Shown: positions 1-6,947 of the stretch, one piece after another
Numbering within the stretch: the first letter of the stretch is position 1
How the letters are laid out: each line of letters opens with the position of its first letter
Source of the DNA: Pseudomonadota bacterium
GTDB taxonomy: Bacteria; Pseudomonadota; Alphaproteobacteria; Rhizobiales; Xanthobacteraceae
Assembly (NCBI GenBank): GCA_023449855.1
Contig: JAEXHR010000249.1
Coordinates: 1-12,018, forward strand
DNA: 12,018 bases
Direction: 5' to 3'
The notes under the pieces: model-generated
What the model was told of the DNA's origin: nothing
The model's input: only the letters and a program-made list of their open reading frames with translations
Databases searched by the model: none
Made by a program: the position numbers and the translations under genes

Positions 1-531
1 GATCACATACTGGCCGTTCGGCTTTCGGTGATCCGAAGCGAGCTTGGCAAGAAATTTGTTGTAAGAAATCCCTGCCGAAGCGTTGAGGCCGGTCTGTTGC
101 TTGATCTCGGCGCGGATCTTGAGAGCGATGTCGCGAGCAAGCGGGATGTCCTGCAAGTTCTCGGTCACATCGAGATAGGCTTCGTCCAGCGAAAGCGGCT
201 CGATGATCGGTGTGTGGTCGGCGAAGATCCTACGGATCTGCTGGCTGATCTCCTTGTAGACTTCGAAGCGCGGCTTCACGAAGATGAGGTCCGGGCACTG
301 ACGCTTGGCGGTGATTGACGGCATTGCCGACCGGACACCGAATTTGCGCGCTTCGTAGCTTGCTGCAGCCACGACGCCGCGCTCGCGTGAGCCGCCGACC
401 GCCACGGGCTTGCCGCGGAGCTCGGGATTGTCACGTTGCTCGACCGACGCGTAAAATGCGTCCATATCGATATGAATGATCTTGCGAGATTGGGCCAAAA
501 TCGGTCGATCTTCGCTGTCGGTCGCTGACAT
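1..531 (-). CDS. dinB: DNA polymerase IV (Y-family translesion polymerase), N-terminal part, cut by window edge
   Basis: Low-fidelity polymerase that copies damaged template and is recruited by the sliding clamp. The visible 177 codons are open and in frame from an ATG at 531 to base 1, where the gene leaves the window; full-length family members have roughly 350-420 residues. After a 16-residue polar extension comes KIIHIDMDAFYASVEQ, in which D22 is the first metal-binding aspartate (D8 in E. coli DinB). RGKPVAVGG follows, then PLSLDEAYLDVT with D116 and E117 matching the catalytic D103/E104 pair, and then SAGISYNKFLAKLASD. The palm and fingers are therefore complete, and thumb, little finger and clamp motif lie outside. 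No strong Shine-Dalgarno sequence precedes the ATG. The upstream membrane protein gene ends 20 nt before, so the two may be cotranscribed. No GAAC-N7-GAAC box was found in the region upstream of that pair. Identity is seen directly from the motifs. Confidence 0.96.
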   Translation of the reverse strand, partial: MSATDSEDRPILAQSRKIIHIDMDAFYASVEQRDNPELRGKPVAVGGSRERGVVAAASYEARKFGVRSAMPSITAKRQCPDLIFVKPRFEVYKEISQQIRRIFADHTPIIEPLSLDEAYLDVTENLQDIPLARDIALKIRAEIKQQTGLNASAGISYNKFLAKLASDHRKPNGQYVI

Positions 532-551
532 CCGGGATGAACTCGATTTGG

Positions 552-1121
552 TTAGCCGGCTTTTCCGGATGGAAAGCTGTAGCCGATCAATGCGAACAGA
601 CAGGCTACGCTAAATCCGTGCATTGAGATGATGGATCGATATTCGGCCGCGCTGTAAGTCGCGAGCGGCGGTGACACGGCGGGATCCAACAGAAAGTATG
701 CGCCAAACGGCAGGGTTAGGACAGCAAGCATCACGTGTCGCTCGCCGGGGCGGAACAGAAGCGCTGCCAGCAAGACGCATGGCAGCAGGAAGAGTTCGAC
801 GCCCGTGTCCGTTCCAATCAATTTGACGGCAAGTATCCCGTTGAGCGTTCCGATCGTCGGCAAAAGGGCGCGGCCCATTAGCGAATGGCGCCGGGAGAGC
901 GCGGGGACAATCGCGAAGATCGGCATCGTGATGAGGGTAATCCACGCTGGCCAAGCGGAATTCCCGACGATGGCATGAAGATACAATGGATAGAACGGCT
1001 GGTTGCCCGCGATGACGAGTGCGACCGTGTTGGCGAGTGCTGCGAGTGGGTCGTGATTGGCCTTGTAATCCCGCAGCGCGTTCAAAAGAGGTATTGGCAC
1101 CTGTATTCCATCTTGTTTCAC
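552..1121 (-). CDS. Unrecognised integral membrane protein, about 189 aa, upstream of dinB
   Basis: I do not recognise the family. After about 25 polar residues the protein is mostly hydrophobic, with about six predicted helices (roughly residues 28-50, 55-75, 84-102, 107-124, 128-146 and 164-184). The loops are short and carry Arg-rich positive patches such as SRRHSLMGR. There is no soluble domain, no signal-peptide cleavage site and no obvious catalytic motif. The general look recalls N-terminal membrane sensor modules found on some signalling enzymes, but here nothing follows the helices; this is only an impression. The start is uncertain: GTG at 1121 gives the longest frame, and GTG at 1100 is an in-frame alternative with a weak GGAA upstream. 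The stop lies 20 nt before the dinB start on the same strand, suggesting shared transcription. A functional link to lesion bypass is not shown by the sequence. Confidence 0.75.
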   Translation of the reverse strand: MKQDGIQVPIPLLNALRDYKANHDPLAALANTVALVIAGNQPFYPLYLHAIVGNSAWPAWITLITMPIFAIVPALSRRHSLMGRALLPTIGTLNGILAVKLIGTDTGVELFLLPCVLLAALLFRPGERHVMLAVLTLPFGAYFLLDPAVSPPLATYSAAEYRSIISMHGFSVACLFALIGYSFPSGKAG

Positions 1122-1279
1122 CAGTTCGTCATCGACAGTTTGCCGTGCGAAGACTTCATTATCGGGGCGGACGAGGCAGATCCTATAACGGCCTCGTTCG
1201 AGGAACTGACGTTAGATCAAAATAAACTCCGAGCGGAATCCTCGCAGCATCTCAAAAGGTTCTTCTGATCATACCGTCG

Positions 1280-1323
1280 TGACTCAACTAGACGGCGCTG
1301 AGAGAGCATTGACTCATCTAACG
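1280..1323. repeat. Imperfect direct repeat in the divergent intergenic region
   Basis: TGACTCAACTAGACG at 1280-1294 recurs as TGACTCATCTAACG at 1310-1323. The copies start 30 bp apart, close to three helical turns. The second copy overlaps the TTGACT -35 candidate of the imuA promoter, and the SOS box begins six bases after it. It could bind a regulator twice on the same DNA face, or be a chance duplication. Confidence 0.4.
1309..1314 (+). promoter_or_regulatory. Candidate -35 element of the imuA-imuB-dnaE2 promoter
   Basis: TTGACT matches the sigma-70 -35 consensus at five of six positions. With a 16-18 nt spacer the -10 element would fall inside the SOS box at 1329-1343, where no good TATAAT match exists; a weak, LexA-occluded -10 is inferred. 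CATTAT at 1343-1348 is an alternative -10 but lacks a -35 at standard distance. The same arrangement recurs before the nuclease gene at 6833. Confidence 0.45.
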
Positions 1324-1328
1324 CATTA

Positions 1329-1343
1329 GAACAAATCAAGAAC
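1329..1343 (+). promoter_or_regulatory. LexA-binding SOS box upstream of imuA
   Basis: GAACAAATCAAGAAC is a perfect GAAC-N7-GAAC direct repeat, the LexA operator type known in Rhizobiales and other alphaproteobacteria. It ends 13 bases before the proposed imuA start and lies where the -10 region would be, so bound LexA should block initiation. Known imuAB-dnaE2 cassettes are LexA-controlled, which fits. The motif is seen directly and binding is inferred. Confidence 0.88.
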
Positions 1344-1356
1344 ATTATTTCAATGG

Positions 1357-2121
1357 GTGGGCTGGATTGTGGAAGGAGTCGCAAACAGGGTTTTGGACGA
1401 TCTCCGTGCGAAAGTGGCTCGGCTGGAGAGCCCGCAACTTCGCGCGCGGACAGTTTTGCCTTTCGGCGATGTGGCAATCGACGAAAAGCTGCCGGGCGGG
1501 GGGCTGGTGGTCGGCGCACTCCACGAAGTTGCTGGCGGTGGAAACGGTGCGGTTGATGGTGCTGCGGCAGCGCTGTTCGCAGCCGGCATCGCCGCTCGAA
1601 CCGCGGGGCAGGTACTGTGGTGCATAACACGACAAGACTTGTTCGCCGCCGCTCTCGCTCAAGCCGGTCTCGGTCCAGACCGCGTGATTTACCTGGAGGC
1701 AGGGGACGAGAAGTCGTTGCTTTCAAGCTTCGAGGAGGGAGCGCGGCACGGATGCCTCGGGGCCGTGGTGGCAGAGGTCTCCAAACTTTCGATGACGGCG
1801 TCCCGGCGTCTCCATCTCGCGGCAGAAGCTTCCGGAACGATGGCTATCGCGGTCAGGCGGTGGCGACGTCAGACGGAGGCTGCCGACTTCGGGCAGCCCA
1901 CCGCATCCGCCACACGCTGGCGCGTCTCGGCGCTTCCATCCGTGCCGCTTCCGGTTCCAGGCGTTGGCCGGGCCCGATGGCTTCTTGAATTGATCCGATG
2001 CCGTGCCGGTGAAAGCGCGGATTTTTTAGTGGATGCTTGCGATGGCGAGGGTCGTCTCCGTCTATCTTCCGACCTGGCCGATCGATCGTTTACTGCGCGC
2101 GACGCGCGCTGGCGCGCCTGA
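1357..2121 (+). CDS. imuA: ImuA, RecA-like accessory factor of SOS translesion synthesis
   Basis: First gene of the damage-induced mutagenesis cassette. ImuA is a RecA/SulA-like cytoplasmic protein that works with ImuB and DnaE2 in error-prone lesion bypass. The 254-residue product has the usual family length and order: an N-terminal helix (LDDLRAKVARLES), then PFGDVAIDEKLPGGGL and GALHEVAGGG, where RecA has its nucleotide-binding loop but here without a GKT/S Walker A lysine. A RecA-like core follows (VLWCITRQDLFAAALAQAGL) and a C-terminal GRARWLLELIRCRAG segment. The start is uncertain. GTG at 1357 lies close to the SOS box; in-frame GTG at 1369 and TTG at 1393 are alternatives, the last with AAGGAG at 1373-1378 somewhat far upstream. 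An ATG at 1353 is out of frame. The 3' end overlaps imuB by about 80 nt, implying translational coupling. Confidence 0.93.
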   Translation: MGWIVEGVANRVLDDLRAKVARLESPQLRARTVLPFGDVAIDEKLPGGGLVVGALHEVAGGGNGAVDGAAAALFAAGIAARTAGQVLWCITRQDLFAAALAQAGLGPDRVIYLEAGDEKSLLSSFEEGARHGCLGAVVAEVSKLSMTASRRLHLAAEASGTMAIAVRRWRRQTEAADFGQPTASATRWRVSALPSVPLPVPGVGRARWLLELIRCRAGESADFLVDACDGEGRLRLSSDLADRSFTARDARWRA

Positions 2122-3562
2122 ACTCTCCAAGCCGATTATCCTGATTGGGCGCCATGGTGCGCAGCGGCTTGTAACGGCAGTTAACGTCGAGGCTGCGTGT
2201 CTGGGGCTTCGTTCCGGGATGCCCGCGACCAAAGCGCAGGCGCTCGTTCCAGAACTCGTCATCCACCATGCCGATCCGGACGCGGATGCAAAGGCGCTTG
2301 AGCGTTTGGCTGTGTGGGCGCTTCGCTATTCGCCGGTAGTTGCAGTGGATACGCCGGACGGCCTCGTGATGGATACAGCCGGTGCCGATCATCTCCACGG
2401 CGGCGAGAGTGCAATGGTCGCTGACCTTGGCAGGCGCCTCCGTCAGGCAGGTATTACGGCCAGGGTGGCTATCTCGGACGCTTGGGGGGCATCTCATGCA
2501 TTAGCGCGCTTTGCTGTCGCCGAGACGCTGATCGTCCCGCGCGGGACGGCCAGGATATCGGTCGGTCCGTTGCCGATCGCGGCGCTGCGTCTTCCCATGG
2601 GCATTGTTGGCGATCTTCGCCGTCTCGGCTTCAATAGGGTGTCCGAGCTATCCGCAACGCCGCGCGCACCGCTGGCATTGCGGTTCGGACCGATCGTCGG
2701 CCGGCGGCTTGATCAGGCATTCGGAGATTCTGCCGAGCCCATCGACCCGCTGCGGCCCGCTGACATGATCGAGGTGCGGCGGACGTTCGTCGAACCGATT
2801 GGGGCCGCCGATACGATCGCCCGGTATATCGGCAAACTTGCCAAGGAGCTCTGCGATCGTCTTGAAGAGAAGGGACTTGGCGTTTTGCGTGCCGACCTCG
2901 TCTGCCACCTTGTCGATAATCGCATACAAGTCGCACGGGTGGGCACCGCTAAGCCTTTACAAGAGGTTCAGCGGCTGACGCGGCTCCTGTGCGACAAAAT
3001 CGAGAAGATCGATGCCGGTTTCGGCATCGAGATCCTACGGCTCGCGGCGACCCTGGTGCAGCCTATCGAAGCGAGCCAGAAGGTGTCGTCGTTGATTGAA
3101 GCGTCTGCCGCGGACGTGACCGATCTCGTCGATGTCCTCGCCAACCGGCTGGGCGAGCGATCACTATATCGTATGGCTCCGGCACAGAGCGATGTGCCGG
3201 AACGTTCCTTCGTACGTGTGGCCGCGACCGCGCCAGCAACGAACGCCAAATGGCCGATCGACTGGCCACGCCCGTCACGATTGCTGTCGTCACCCGAAAA
3301 GATTGAGACGGTAGCGCTACTTCCGGACCACCCACCGGTGAGTTTTACGTGGCGGGGCGTCCGTCGGCGGGTGAAGCGGGCCGATGGCCCCGAGCGCGTT
3401 TTTGGCGAATGGTGGAAGCGAGACGCAGAGCTCGTTGCTGTCCGCGACTATTTCCGCGTCGAGGATGAGGCAGGCGAGCGGTTCTGGATCTTCCGCGCTG
3501 GCGACGGCGAGCATGCCGCGACTGGGTCTCATCACTGGTTCCTACACGGGGTCTTCGCATGA
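2042..3562 (+). CDS. imuB: ImuB, catalytically inactive Y-family polymerase-like hub protein
   Basis: ImuB resembles DinB but serves as an adaptor, linking the clamp, ImuA and DnaE2 at lesions. The N-terminus MARVVSVYLPTWPIDRL aligns with the DinB start but lacks the metal-binding aspartate. The second catalytic site reads DTPDGLVMD near residues 103-111 instead of SLDEAYLD, so polymerase activity should be absent, as is usual in the family. A little-finger-like region follows (roughly 240-360), then a DVPER segment and the characteristic C-terminal tail with GEWWKRDAELVAVRDYFRVE and WFLHGVFA. No clear QLxLF clamp-binding motif was found; Q-S-D-V-P-E is at best degenerate. ATG 2042 was chosen because it gives the family N-terminus and has a weak TGGA eight bases upstream; ATG 2033 would add MLA. 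The gene overlaps imuA and its stop overlaps the dnaE2 start as ATGA. Confidence 0.94.
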   Translation: MARVVSVYLPTWPIDRLLRATRAGAPELSKPIILIGRHGAQRLVTAVNVEAACLGLRSGMPATKAQALVPELVIHHADPDADAKALERLAVWALRYSPVVAVDTPDGLVMDTAGADHLHGGESAMVADLGRRLRQAGITARVAISDAWGASHALARFAVAETLIVPRGTARISVGPLPIAALRLPMGIVGDLRRLGFNRVSELSATPRAPLALRFGPIVGRRLDQAFGDSAEPIDPLRPADMIEVRRTFVEPIGAADTIARYIGKLAKELCDRLEEKGLGVLRADLVCHLVDNRIQVARVGTAKPLQEVQRLTRLLCDKIEKIDAGFGIEILRLAATLVQPIEASQKVSSLIEASAADVTDLVDVLANRLGERSLYRMAPAQSDVPERSFVRVAATAPATNAKWPIDWPRPSRLLSSPEKIETVALLPDHPPVSFTWRGVRRRVKRADGPERVFGEWWKRDAELVAVRDYFRVEDEAGERFWIFRAGDGEHAATGSHHWFLHGVFA

Positions 3563-6500
3563 GCACCGGTTACGCTGAGCTCCAATGCACCTCGCATTTC
3601 TCATTCCTGCGCGGCGCGAGCTCCGCCGAGGAGTTATTTGCGCAGGCGGCTCTGCTTGGCTTTGGGGCTGTCGGGATCGCGGATCGGAATAGTCTCGCTG
3701 GCATCGTTCGTGCCCACGAAGCCGCCAAGGCGACCGGTGTGCGCCTTATCGTCGGTTGTCGCCTCGACCTCGATGATGGCATGTCGATGCTCGTCTACCC
3801 GACGGACAGAAGCGCCTATTCGCGCCTCTGTCGGCTTTTGTCCGTCGGCAAGAAGCGGGGCGGAAAAGCAAAGTGTGTCCTTCAATGGAGTGACGTCGTT
3901 GATTGGAACGCCGGACTGCTTGCCATCCTCATTCCAGACGATGCTGACGATGCCTGCATGGCGCGGCTGCGTAAGTTGCGAGATGTCTTCGCCGATCGCG
4001 CTTACATGGCGCTGACACTTCGGCGACGGCCGAACGATCAGATGCGCATCCACGAACTGGCGACCCTTGCTCAGCGCTTTTGCATCCCTACGGTCGTAAC
4101 CAACGACGTTCTGTTCCACGATCCAACACGGCGGATTTTGCAGGATGTGGTTACGTGCATCCGGCACAGCGTAACCATCGATGAGGCGGGATTTCGCCGT
4201 GAGCGACATGCCGACCGCTATCTGAAGCCGCCACAGGAGATGGCTCGCCTATTCACGCGATATCCCGAAGCGGTAGCACGTTCAGTCGAGATCGCTGGCC
4301 GCTGCCTGTTCAGTATGGATGAGCTTGCCTATCAGTATCCAGAAGAGCGCACGATGCCGGGGCTAACTCCGCAGCAGGCGTTGGAGAAGCTGACCTGGGA
4401 GGGCGCCGCGGGCCGGTACCCGGAGGGGCTGCCTGACGAGGTGATTGGAAAGCTCGAACATGAGCTCCGCTTGATCGAACGGTTGGAATACGCGCCATAC
4501 TTTCTGACGGTGAATTCGATCGTTCGTTTTGCGCGAAGTCGGGACATTCTGTGCCAGGGGCGCGGCTCGGCTGCCAATTCTGCCGTCTGCTTCGTATTGG
4601 GCATCACCTCGATTGATCCCGGCCGCAACGATCTCTTGTTCGAGCGCTTTGTGTCAGAAGAGCGCCGGGAGCCGCCAGATATCGATGTCGATTTCGAGCA
4701 CGAACGCCGCGAGATCGTCATGCAGTGGGTTTTCGAGACCTATGGACGTAACCACGCAGCGCTGTGTTCGACCGTCATTCGCTATCGGGCGAAAGGCGCG
4801 CTGCGTGATGTCGGCAAGGCGCTGGGGTTGACCGAAGACCTCATCAAGATGCTGTCGTCGCAGGTTTGGGGTTGGTCGGAGGAAGGTGTCGAGCCGAAAC
4901 ACGCAGAGGAGCTCAACCTCAATCTGGCGGATCGGCGCTTGCGTCTCGCCCTTGACCTCGCACGCGAACTCATAGGGACGCCACGGCACCTGTCTCAGCA
5001 TCCCGGTGGTTTTGTTCTGACCCACGATCGCTTGGACGAACTCGTACCGATTGAGCCGGCTGCCATGGCCGATCGGCAGGTTATCGAGTGGGATAAGGAC
5101 GACATCGACTCCCTCAAGTTCATGAAAGTCGATTGTCTGGCGCTTGGCATGCTGACCTGCATGAAGCGGTCTTTTGAATTTCTGAAGGACGAGAAGGGCA
5201 TTGAGCTCGACCTTGCGACGATCCCGCCGGAAGATCCTCGAACCTACGCGATGATCCGGAAGGCTGACACGCTCGGCACGTTCCAGATCGAGAGCCGCGC
5301 TCAGATGTCGATGTTGCCGCGGATGAAGCCGAGGACCTTCTACGATCTCGTCATCGAAGTCGCCATCGTCCGGCCTGGGCCGATCCAGGGCGACATGGTC
5401 CACCCTTACCTTCGCCGTCGCGAAGGTAAGGAGGAGGTGGTCTATCCAAAGCCCGAACTTGAGAAAGTGCTCGGCAAGACGCTTGGCGTTCCATTGTTCC
5501 AAGAGCAGGCGATGCGGGTCGCTATCGAGTGCGCTGGCTTCACGCCCGGGGAAGCCGATCAATTGCGACGTGCCATGGCGACCTTCAAATTCACCGGTGG
5601 CGTCTCCAAGTTCAAGACAAAGCTGATCGACGGCATGGTGGCCCGTGGTTACGATCAGGAATTCGCCGAGCGCACGTTTGGGCAACTCGAAGGCTTCGGA
5701 TCTTACGGCTTTCCGGAAAGCCACGCGGCTTCCTTTGCGCTGATTGCCTATGCATCGTCTTGGATGAAATGCCACCATCCCGACGTGTTCTGCGCTTCGC
5801 TGCTGAATGCGCAACCGATGGGATTTTACGCGCCGGCGCAGATCGTGCGGGACGCCCGCGAGCATGGTGTCGAAATCCGTCCTGTCTGCATCAACGCATC
5901 TCGATGGGACTGCACCCTGGAGGCAGTCGATGACGATAACTTTGCCGTCCGCCTTGGTCTTAGGATGGTTCGCCGTCTGGCCAACAATGCTGCCGCGAGC
6001 ATCGTCACCGCTCGGGCGGACGAACCGTTCACGTCCATTGATGATCTTTGGCGCCGAACCGGCGTGCCTATCTCGTCTCTGGTCGAGATCGCGGAAGCGG
6101 ACGGCATGCGGGAGAGTTTTGGGCTTGCCAGACGTGACGCACTTTGGGCGATCAAGGCGCTTCGTGACGAACCGCTGGAGCTCTTCGCTGCAGCTGCCGA
6201 ACGGGAACGTCGTACGATCGCCGAGGTCATCGAGCCCGAGGTTACGCTGCGATCCATGACTGCGGGAAGTGAGGTCGTAGAGGATTATCGGCATGTCGGA
6301 CTCACCTTGCGAGCCCATCCGGTCGCATTCTTGCGCGACGAACTCACCACCAAGCGCATCGGCACCTGCGCCGATGCGATGTCGGCTCGCGACGGCAAGT
6401 GGCTGACAACGGCCGGGATCGTCCTCGTCCGGCAGAAGCCAGGCTCGGCGAAAGGCGTCATGTTCATCACCATCGAAGATGAAAGCGGCGTGGCCAATCT

Positions 6501-6822
6501 TGTGATCTGGCCCTCGCTATATGAGCGCCAGCGTCGGATCATCCTGGGGGCATCGATGATCGCAGTTCAAGGACGTATCCAGCGGGAGGGGGAGGTTGTC
6601 CACTTGGTGGCGCGGCAGTTGACCGACATGTCGGCGGATATTGCGGGCGTCAGCGAGCGCGACGAACAGTTCCCGCTTCCCCATGGCCGCGGCGATGAAT
6701 TCCACCGCGGCGGATCGCCCGACACGCGCGGCCTCCCGCCGAAGGGGCTTCGCACGCGCGACATCTACATTCCGGATCTGCACATCGACAGCCTGCGGCT
6801 CAAGCCAAGGAACTTCCGATAA
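3559..6822 (+). CDS. dnaE2: Error-prone DNA polymerase III alpha-type subunit DnaE2 (ImuC)
   Basis: C-family polymerase that performs mutagenic synthesis past lesions once recruited by ImuB. At 1087 residues it has full family length. In order: a PHP domain from the N-terminus (ELQCTSHFSFLRGASSAEEL, then GAVGIADRNSLAGIVR), and a palm around residues 290-545 with PDIDVDF at 373-379 giving catalytic D376 and D378 (D401/D403 in E. coli DnaE). The third aspartate is D525 in FMKVDCLAL. Fingers follow, with GEADQLRRAMA near 663-673 and GSYGFPESHAASFALIAY near 715-733. A helix-hairpin-helix region lies around 790-880 and an OB-fold around 947-1030. The C-terminal tail has the GRGDEFH and RDIYIPDLHIDSLRLK signatures that mark DnaE2 rather than replicative DnaE1. 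The start overlaps imuB's stop as ATGA, with CGGGG about eight bases upstream. Transcription is probably from the LexA-controlled promoter before imuA. Confidence 0.97.
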   Translation: MSTGYAELQCTSHFSFLRGASSAEELFAQAALLGFGAVGIADRNSLAGIVRAHEAAKATGVRLIVGCRLDLDDGMSMLVYPTDRSAYSRLCRLLSVGKKRGGKAKCVLQWSDVVDWNAGLLAILIPDDADDACMARLRKLRDVFADRAYMALTLRRRPNDQMRIHELATLAQRFCIPTVVTNDVLFHDPTRRILQDVVTCIRHSVTIDEAGFRRERHADRYLKPPQEMARLFTRYPEAVARSVEIAGRCLFSMDELAYQYPEERTMPGLTPQQALEKLTWEGAAGRYPEGLPDEVIGKLEHELRLIERLEYAPYFLTVNSIVRFARSRDILCQGRGSAANSAVCFVLGITSIDPGRNDLLFERFVSEERREPPDIDVDFEHERREIVMQWVFETYGRNHAALCSTVIRYRAKGALRDVGKALGLTEDLIKMLSSQVWGWSEEGVEPKHAEELNLNLADRRLRLALDLARELIGTPRHLSQHPGGFVLTHDRLDELVPIEPAAMADRQVIEWDKDDIDSLKFMKVDCLALGMLTCMKRSFEFLKDEKGIELDLATIPPEDPRTYAMIRKADTLGTFQIESRAQMSMLPRMKPRTFYDLVIEVAIVRPGPIQGDMVHPYLRRREGKEEVVYPKPELEKVLGKTLGVPLFQEQAMRVAIECAGFTPGEADQLRRAMATFKFTGGVSKFKTKLIDGMVARGYDQEFAERTFGQLEGFGSYGFPESHAASFALIAYASSWMKCHHPDVFCASLLNAQPMGFYAPAQIVRDAREHGVEIRPVCINASRWDCTLEAVDDDNFAVRLGLRMVRRLANNAAASIVTARADEPFTSIDDLWRRTGVPISSLVEIAEADGMRESFGLARRDALWAIKALRDEPLELFAAAAERERRTIAEVIEPEVTLRSMTAGSEVVEDYRHVGLTLRAHPVAFLRDELTTKRIGTCADAMSARDGKWLTTAGIVLVRQKPGSAKGVMFITIEDESGVANLVIWPSLYERQRRIILGASMIAVQGRIQREGEVVHLVARQLTDMSADIAGVSERDEQFPLPHGRGDEFHRGGSPDTRGLPPKGLRTRDIYIPDLHIDSLRLKPRNFR

Positions 6823-6832
6823 ACTCGCTGCC

Positions 6833-6838
6833 TTGACA
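6833..6838 (+). promoter_or_regulatory. Candidate -35 element of the FAN1-exonuclease gene promoter
   Basis: TTGACA is a perfect sigma-70 -35 hexamer, 14 bases after the first SOS box flank would allow (13 nt separate it from the box at 6852-6866). A -10 at standard spacing would lie inside the box and is not a good TATAAT match (AAAAAG). The same order, -35, a 13-14 nt gap and then the SOS box, is seen before imuA. Confidence 0.5.
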
Positions 6839-6851
6839 TTTCCTGCAATAT

Positions 6852-6866
6852 GAACAAAAAGGGAAC
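6852..6866 (+). promoter_or_regulatory. Second LexA-binding SOS box, upstream of the FAN1-exonuclease fusion gene
   Basis: GAACAAAAAGGGAAC is a perfect GAAC-N7-GAAC operator and shares GAACAAA with the box before imuA. It lies 29 bases after the dnaE2 stop and 81 bases before the nuclease start, where a separate promoter is expected. It implies that the nuclease is its own SOS unit rather than relying only on read-through from dnaE2. The motif is seen directly; LexA binding is inferred. Confidence 0.85.
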
Positions 6867-6947
6867 GTGACGTGCGTCGTCGATAATATCTGACTTGAAT
6901 GATCCGGCTGCGCTTAGCGCTTTCGCGACTTACCTTGGCCGCGCCTG

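Noticed and set aside
1192..1206. GTTC-GAG-GAAC and the inverted repeat CCTCG-TT-CGAGG as a possible SOS operator for the dinB side
   Set aside because: The half-sites are inverted and three bases apart, not the direct GAAC-N7-GAAC type; no other box was found between 1122 and 1328.
885..1268. A 127-codon plus-strand frame crossing the membrane protein gene and the intergenic region
   Set aside because: It is charged, domainless and antisense to a protein with a consistent membrane-helix pattern; its end runs through non-coding promoter DNA.
4654..6318. A 554-codon open frame on the minus strand, antisense to dnaE2
   Set aside because: It mirrors dnaE2, whose catalytic motifs are intact in the plus frame. 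The translation is rich in Arg, His and Asp with no domain, typical of antisense frames in GC-rich genomes.
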